From contig NZ_JACSQN010000003.1 in assembly GCF_014836615.1 (NCBI RefSeq), positions 212,987 to 276,986 of the forward strand: 64,000 nt of DNA, written 5' to 3'. This document shows positions 60,138-64,000 of this stretch, piece after piece; within the stretch, counting starts at the first letter, position 1; each line of letters begins with the position of its first letter. The notes beneath the pieces are model-generated. The model had not been told where the DNA came from, ran no database searches, and saw only the letters and a program-made list of their open reading frames with translations. The DNA is from Sporosarcina quadrami (GTDB taxonomy: Bacteria > Bacillota > Bacilli > Bacillales_A > Planococcaceae). The translations under genes were made by a program, and so were the position numbers.

Positions 60138-62297
60138 ATGGCAAAGCAGATAATAGAATTCACAGCTAAAAGGGCAGGCGTCAGTACAAAACAAACAAGC
60201 AGCGTCATTGCACTTTTAGACGAGGGGAATACTGTTCCGTTTATTGCACGTTATCGTAAAGAAGCGACAGGATCACTCGATGAAGTGCAAATTAAATCAA
60301 TCGAAGATGCGTACCAATATGAAAAAGGTCTCGAGCAACGAAAAGAAGAAGTGATTCGTTTAATAGAAGAACAAGGCAAGATGACTGATGAATTAAAACA
60401 GGATATCGAAAAAGCGACTGTCCTTCAACGACTAGAAGATTTGTATAGACCTTACAAACAGAAACGCAGAACACGTGCGATGATCGCAATTGAAAGTGGT
60501 CTTGAACAGTTGGCGGATCAGTTGGTTTTATTCAAAAGTGACGAACCTACAGTTCTCGCTGAACCATTCATTAATGAAGAAAAAAATGTCTCTTCTATAG
60601 AAGAAGCATTGGCAGGTGCACGCGACATCATTGCAGAACGAATTGCGGATGACGCGGCATTGCGTGAACTTGTTCGGAAACTGGCCTGGTCGGATGGGCA
60701 GATGGCGTCAACACTTCGTAAAGGGGCGGAAGACGAGCGTGCTGTCTACGAAATGTATTACGCCTACGAAGAACCGCTAAAAAAAGTAGTCCCTCATAGA
60801 GTGCTTGCGTTAAATCGTGGGGAAAAGGAAGACGTACTTCGTGTCGGTGTCATATTCCCAGCAGAAAGAATCGTTTCAGGGATTGAACGAGAAGTTATCA
60901 AAAAAGTGCATTCGCCAAGTACACCTCAAGTGAAAGAAGCGATTGAAGACGCATTTAAGCGGCTAATAGCTCCTTCCGTAGAAAGAGAGATTAGAACGGC
61001 TTTGACGGAAAAAGCTGAAGCGCAAGCAATACACGTTTTTTCAGAGAACCTTAAAAGTTTACTATTACAACCACCTTTAAAAGGGAAAATGGTGTTAGGC
61101 GTAGATCCGGCATTCCGTACAGGTTGTAAATTAGCAGTTATCGATGAGTCGGGCAAGATGCTAGAAGTGTCCGTCATCTATCCTCACCCGCCAAAACCGA
61201 GTAAAGAGGAATCCAAAAAGAAAATACTTGAAACGTTGAGTAACTATAAAATTCAAATCATTGCAATCGGTAACGGAACAGCTTCACGAGAAACAGAGCA
61301 ATTTATCGCAGAGTGCATTAAAGAGTCAACGAACCCTGTTTCCTATGTCATTGTTAATGAAGCAGGGGCGAGTGTCTATTCCGCATCATCTCAAGCGCGA
61401 GAAGAGTTCCCCGATCTTCAAGTAGAACAAAGAAGTGCGGTTTCAATCGCACGCAGATTGCAAGATCCGCTGTCTGAACTTGTTAAAATTGACCCTGAAT
61501 CGATAGGTGTAGGCCAGTACCAACATGACGTGGCGCGTAAAAAGTTATCGGAATCATTGTCATTCGTCGTTGAAACAGCCGTTAACCGAGTAGGCGTCAA
61601 TGTGAATACAGCGTCTTCTTCGTTATTGCAATACGTAGCAGGACTTTCAAAGACTGTCGCTGAAAATATTGTAAAAGCACGTGAAGATCAAGGTTTGTTC
61701 CAAAAAAGAACACAGTTGAAAAAGATTCCGCGTCTCGGTGCGAAAACGTATGAACAGGCAATCGGGTTCTTGCGAATTTCTGAAGCGAAAGACGTTTTCG
61801 ATTCGACAGGACTCCACCCAGAAAGCTATGCAACAGCTGAACACGTGTTAAAAGAAGCAGGGTTGGATAAAAATATGCTCGGAAAACCTGAAGCTGTCGA
61901 AGCTTTGTCAAAACTGGACATTCGTCAACTTGCTGAAAAACTGGAAGTCGGAGAAGTGACATTACGTGACATTATCGATACGCTACAACGCCCAAACCGC
62001 GATCCGCGTGACGATTATCCGCAGCCATTACTGAAAGCGGATGTATTAGATATTAAAGACTTATATGAAGGGATTGAAATGCAAGGAACTGTTAGAAACG
62101 TAGTAGACTTCGGAGCATTCGTAGACATCGGAGTATCAGAAGATGGACTCGTTCACATTTCTAAACTGAAAAAAGGCTTCGTCAAGCATCCTCTTGACGT
62201 TGTTGCGTCCGGCGATATCGTCACCGTATGGGTGCAAAGTGTGGACAAGAACAAAGGTAGAATATCACTCACAATGATTCCACCTGCAAAAAAGTAA
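60138..62297 (+). CDS. tex: Tex-family RNA-binding protein
   Basis: 719 aa transcription accessory protein: Tex N-terminal helical domain, YqgF-like RNase H fold (KMVLGVDPAFRTGCKLAVID), helix-hairpin-helix (NTASSSLLQYVAGLSKTVAENIVKAREDQG) and a C-terminal S1 domain (GTVRNVVDFGAFVDIGVSEDGLVHISKL). Nucleic-acid binding in the cytosol. Occupies the position of Bacillus ydcI after rsbX. AAAGGATG before the ATG. Confidence 0.95.
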   Translation: MAKQIIEFTAKRAGVSTKQTSSVIALLDEGNTVPFIARYRKEATGSLDEVQIKSIEDAYQYEKGLEQRKEEVIRLIEEQGKMTDELKQDIEKATVLQRLEDLYRPYKQKRRTRAMIAIESGLEQLADQLVLFKSDEPTVLAEPFINEEKNVSSIEEALAGARDIIAERIADDAALRELVRKLAWSDGQMASTLRKGAEDERAVYEMYYAYEEPLKKVVPHRVLALNRGEKEDVLRVGVIFPAERIVSGIEREVIKKVHSPSTPQVKEAIEDAFKRLIAPSVEREIRTALTEKAEAQAIHVFSENLKSLLLQPPLKGKMVLGVDPAFRTGCKLAVIDESGKMLEVSVIYPHPPKPSKEESKKKILETLSNYKIQIIAIGNGTASRETEQFIAECIKESTNPVSYVIVNEAGASVYSASSQAREEFPDLQVEQRSAVSIARRLQDPLSELVKIDPESIGVGQYQHDVARKKLSESLSFVVETAVNRVGVNVNTASSSLLQYVAGLSKTVAENIVKAREDQGLFQKRTQLKKIPRLGAKTYEQAIGFLRISEAKDVFDSTGLHPESYATAEHVLKEAGLDKNMLGKPEAVEALSKLDIRQLAEKLEVGEVTLRDIIDTLQRPNRDPRDDYPQPLLKADVLDIKDLYEGIEMQGTVRNVVDFGAFVDIGVSEDGLVHISKLKKGFVKHPLDVVASGDIVTVWVQSVDKNKGRISLTMIPPAKK

Positions 62298-62308
62298 GGA
62301 AGTTATAA

Positions 62309-62761
62309 TTGGAAACCTTAACACTTCAACAATTAGTGGAACAACTGTCTACGGAATTCTTCGGGAAACCGTTTATGCATAAAGCACTCTTTAACAATCG
62401 GCTACGAACGACAGGTGGAAGATACAAACTTCGCGACGGTTCAATTGAAATAAACCCAGCAGTTCTCCAGTTACATGATTTGGATGAATTAAAGGGCATT
62501 ATAAAACATGAGCTGTGTCATTATCATCTTCACCAAGAAGGAAAAGGCTATCGTCACGGAGATACGGATTTCAAAAAACTGCTGAAAGAAACAGGATCAC
62601 CGAGATTTTGTAAACCGATGACAGACCAAATTCAAGCTTCTCAAAACATCCATTACTATAAATGCGCGTCATGCAATCTGGAATACAAAAGAAAAAGAAA
62701 AATGGATGTAAAGAAGTACAGATGCGGAAAATGTCGAGGAGAAATAGTATATCAGAAATAA
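62309..62761 (+). CDS. SprT-family zinc metalloprotease-like protein
   Basis: 150 aa: HELCH at residues 67-71 (zinc His67, Glu68, His71), and a C-terminal zinc ribbon (CASCNLEYKRKRK, CGKCRGEIVY). Matches the SprT-like group, Bacillus YdcK. Role not established. TTG start with AAGGAAG upstream, 11 bp after tex, so probably co-transcribed. Confidence 0.9.
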   Translation: METLTLQQLVEQLSTEFFGKPFMHKALFNNRLRTTGGRYKLRDGSIEINPAVLQLHDLDELKGIIKHELCHYHLHQEGKGYRHGDTDFKKLLKETGSPRFCKPMTDQIQASQNIHYYKCASCNLEYKRKRKMDVKKYRCGKCRGEIVYQK

Positions 62762-62764
62762 ATC

Positions 62765-62810
62765 AAGAGCTTGTCAGGCCTATTAAATCAACGCCTTGGC
62801 AAGCTCTTTA
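62765..62810 (+). terminator. Terminator of the tex-sprT unit
   Basis: AAGAGCTTGTCAGGC pairs imperfectly with GCCTTGGCAAGCTCTT, followed by a T-rich stretch. Confidence 0.75.
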
Positions 62811-62841
62811 CTATTTTTCAAAAAAGAATTCATTAAAACTG

Positions 62842-62870
62842 TTGACGAATAACAATTGTGTCTCTATAAT
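62842..62870 (+). promoter_or_regulatory. Strong promoter of the tRNA/rRNA cluster
   Basis: TTGACG (62842-62847), 17-bp spacer, TATAAT (62865-62870), about 50 bp before tRNA-Glu. Confidence 0.85.
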
Positions 62871-62922
62871 AGGAAAAGTCGATTAGAAACAACGACAAAC
62901 AACAAACGAAACACTTACTTAA

Positions 62923-62997
62923 GGCCCCTTGGTCAAGCGGTTAAGACACCGCCCTTTCACGGCGGTAACACGGGTTCGAATCCCGTAGGGGTCACCA
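62923..62997 (+). tRNA. tRNA-Glu (UUC)
   Basis: 75 nt with encoded CCA. Acceptor GGCCCCT pairs with AGGGGTC; anticodon stem CCGCC/GGCGG with loop CTTTCAC, anticodon TTC; T arm GGGTTCGAATCCC. Confidence 0.97.
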
Positions 62998-63108
62998 TTT
63001 CATTTTAAATGCATAACATTCGTGTTTACGAACATATTAGAAGGGAAGTACAATAGCATCCCTACAATGAACAGTATTCACTAGCATGGAAAATGATTAT
63101 AAAATTAA

Positions 63109-63183
63109 TGGGGTATAGCCAAGCGGTAAGGCAACGGACTTTGACTCCGTCATTCGTTGGTTCGAATCCAGCTACCCCAGCCA
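63109..63183 (+). tRNA. tRNA-Gln (UUG)
   Basis: 75 nt with encoded CCA. Acceptor TGGGGTA pairs with TACCCCA; anticodon stem ACGGA/TCCGT with loop CTTTGAC, anticodon TTG; T arm TGGTTCGAATCCA. Confidence 0.97.
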
Positions 63184-63344
63184 ATCTTTTTAAACGAGAA
63201 GCGTTTAAAAAGATTTGCGAGAAATACCGAAAGGTATTTTGAGCACAAAGGTTTTAAATAACCACACAAAATAGTATTTGCCAAAACAACAATGGTTTAA
63301 AAGTAAAATCAAAACCATTAGCACTAGTTACATTCCATAAGCAC
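63183..63344 (+). other. Structured 161-nt spacer between tRNA-Gln and tRNA-Lys
   Basis: Three hairpins: a perfect 14-bp stem AATCTTTTTAAACG/CGTTTAAAAAGATT (63183-63215) that starts at the tRNA-Gln CCA end; AAATACC-GAAA-GGTATTT with a GNRA loop (63222-63239); AATGGTTT/AAACCATT (63291-63319). No frame of note. Confidence 0.75.
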
Positions 63345-63420
63345 GAGCCATTAGCTCAGTTGGTAGAGCATCTGACTTTTAATCAGAGGGTCGCAGGTTC
63401 GAATCCTGCATGGCTCACCA
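63345..63420 (+). tRNA. tRNA-Lys (UUU)
   Basis: 76 nt with encoded CCA. Acceptor GAGCCAT pairs with ATGGCTC; anticodon loop CTTTTAA, anticodon TTT; D arm AGCTCAGTTGGTAGAGC. Confidence 0.98.
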
Positions 63421-63439
63421 TTTACCTTTAAAAAAGTTA

Positions 63440-63467
63440 TTGACATTCTCACTGAGAACTGTATAAT
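63440..63467 (+). promoter_or_regulatory. Internal promoter within the tRNA cluster
   Basis: TTGACA (63440-63445), 16-bp spacer, TATAAT (63462-63467): consensus hexamers between tRNA-Lys and tRNA-Leu. Confidence 0.8.
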
Positions 63468-63486
63468 AAACTGTGTCGCAAATAAT

Positions 63487-63573
<87 letters not shown>

Positions 63574-63629
63574 AATTCTATTCTGGTAATAGTAACTAAC
63601 GCCAATGAAATAGAATATCAACTTTATAC

Positions 63630-63703
63630 GCGGGTGTAGTTTAGTGGTAAAACCTCAGCCTTCCAAGCTGATGATGAGGGTTCGATTCCCTTCACCCGCT
63701 CCA
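63630..63703 (+). tRNA. tRNA-Gly (UCC)
   Basis: 74 nt with encoded CCA. Acceptor GCGGGTG pairs with CACCCGC; anticodon stem TCAGC/GCTGA with loop CTTCCAA, anticodon TCC. Confidence 0.97.
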
Positions 63704-63724
63704 ATTACTTTTTAAAAATAACGC

Positions 63725-63753
63725 TTGACTCGAAAGAAGAGAGATGTTATACT
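63725..63753 (+). promoter_or_regulatory. rRNA promoter upstream of 16S
   Basis: TTGACT (63725-63730), 17-bp spacer, TATACT (63748-63753). The leader that follows has the TTGAAAACTGAACA antitermination-type segment at about 63788-63801. Confidence 0.8.
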
Positions 63754-63923
63754 AGAATAGTTGCTGAAAGAGAGCGACACAATGAACCTTGAAAACTGAA
63801 CAGCAAAACGTCAACAATACAAGTTCTGAAACCGGCTTGCCGGTGAACGGACAAAACGAATCTTCGGATTCAAAATTGACATCTTAAATGATGCCAGCAA
63901 GAAATGAGCTATTCATTTTCTTC

Positions 63924-64000
63924 TATTATGGAGAGTTTGATCCTGGCTCAGGACGAACGCTGGCGGCGTGCCTAATACATGCAAGTCGAGCGGATTGAAG
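63924..64000 (+). rRNA. 16S ribosomal RNA, 5' end (partial)
   Basis: Begins near TATTATGGAGAGTTTGATCC, then GGACGAACGCTGGCGGCGTG and ACATGCAAGTCGAGCGG, the universal start of bacterial 16S rRNA in its Bacillales form. The exact first base is uncertain by a few nucleotides. It runs off the window end. Confidence 0.97.

Overview
The window looks like core chromosome of a low-to-mid GC, Gram-positive, endospore-former-type bacterium of the Bacillales, most likely the Planococcaceae (Sporosarcina-like; this is a judgement from gene content and order, not a database hit). Support: AGGAGG-type ribosome binding sites with many TTG and GTG starts, sigma-A promoters of the TTGACA/TATAAT type, a complete rsbR-S-T-U-V-W-sigB-rsbX module, and the Bacillus-type order ddl-murF-(esterase)-cshA-ydbS-ydbT-rhomboid-acpS-ydcC-alr-ndoAI-ndoA-rsb/sigB-tex-sprT-tRNAs-16S rRNA. 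No phage, transposase, integrase or CRISPR array is visible.

Layout. 1-7.8 kb: end of an alpha/beta hydrolase, nitric-oxide defence (hmp and nsrR, divergent around a palindromic operator), pyrophosphatase ppaC, a Rieske oxidoreductase, a DsbA-type protein, murB and a Usp protein. 8.2-14 kb: complete seven-gene Mrp Na+/H+ antiporter operon. 14-18 kb: P1 peptidase, Usp, and the cadC-cadA cadmium/zinc efflux operon with its operator. 18-29.8 kb: acetyltransferases, mntR, cvfB, small membrane proteins, yidC, an MFS permease, a VanY-type carboxypeptidase and cardiolipin synthase. 29.9-37 kb: tcyP, then an XRE-TPR regulator divergent from an MFS exporter plus S41 protease, a second MFS pump and a DUF6176-like protein. 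37-40.3 kb: csoR-copZ-copA copper module with two CsoR-type operators. 40.6-43.5 kb: two tandem SEDS (RodA/FtsW) genes separated by a duplicated 123-bp element. 43.7-62.8 kb: cell-wall precursor genes, the DEAD-box helicase cshA, PH-domain proteins, rhomboid, acpS, alr, the EndoA toxin-antitoxin pair and the sigma-B stress module, then tex and sprT. 62.8-64 kb: five tRNA genes and the start of 16S rRNA.

The genes are mainly housekeeping (cell wall, membrane, ion and metal homeostasis) plus stress control. Metal and NO sensors (NsrR, CadC, CsoR, MntR) lie near their targets, and sigma-B-type promoters are visible before rsbV and before a small YtxH-like protein gene.

The least explained signal is a set of intergenic tandem arrays with an exact 21-bp step. 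Two arrays (3.3 and 28.1 kb) share the core ATTGAGCGGT; a third (37.1 kb) has a different core, GAGTCGGTGATAA. All lie just downstream of a transcription-terminator hairpin, and every unit is seven codons long, so frames stay open. A 7-bp array follows the murB hairpin in the same way. Other second-look items are the regulator/exporter/protease module with twin 17-bp palindromes, the cshA leader, structured spacers in the tRNA cluster and several unlisted very small proteins.
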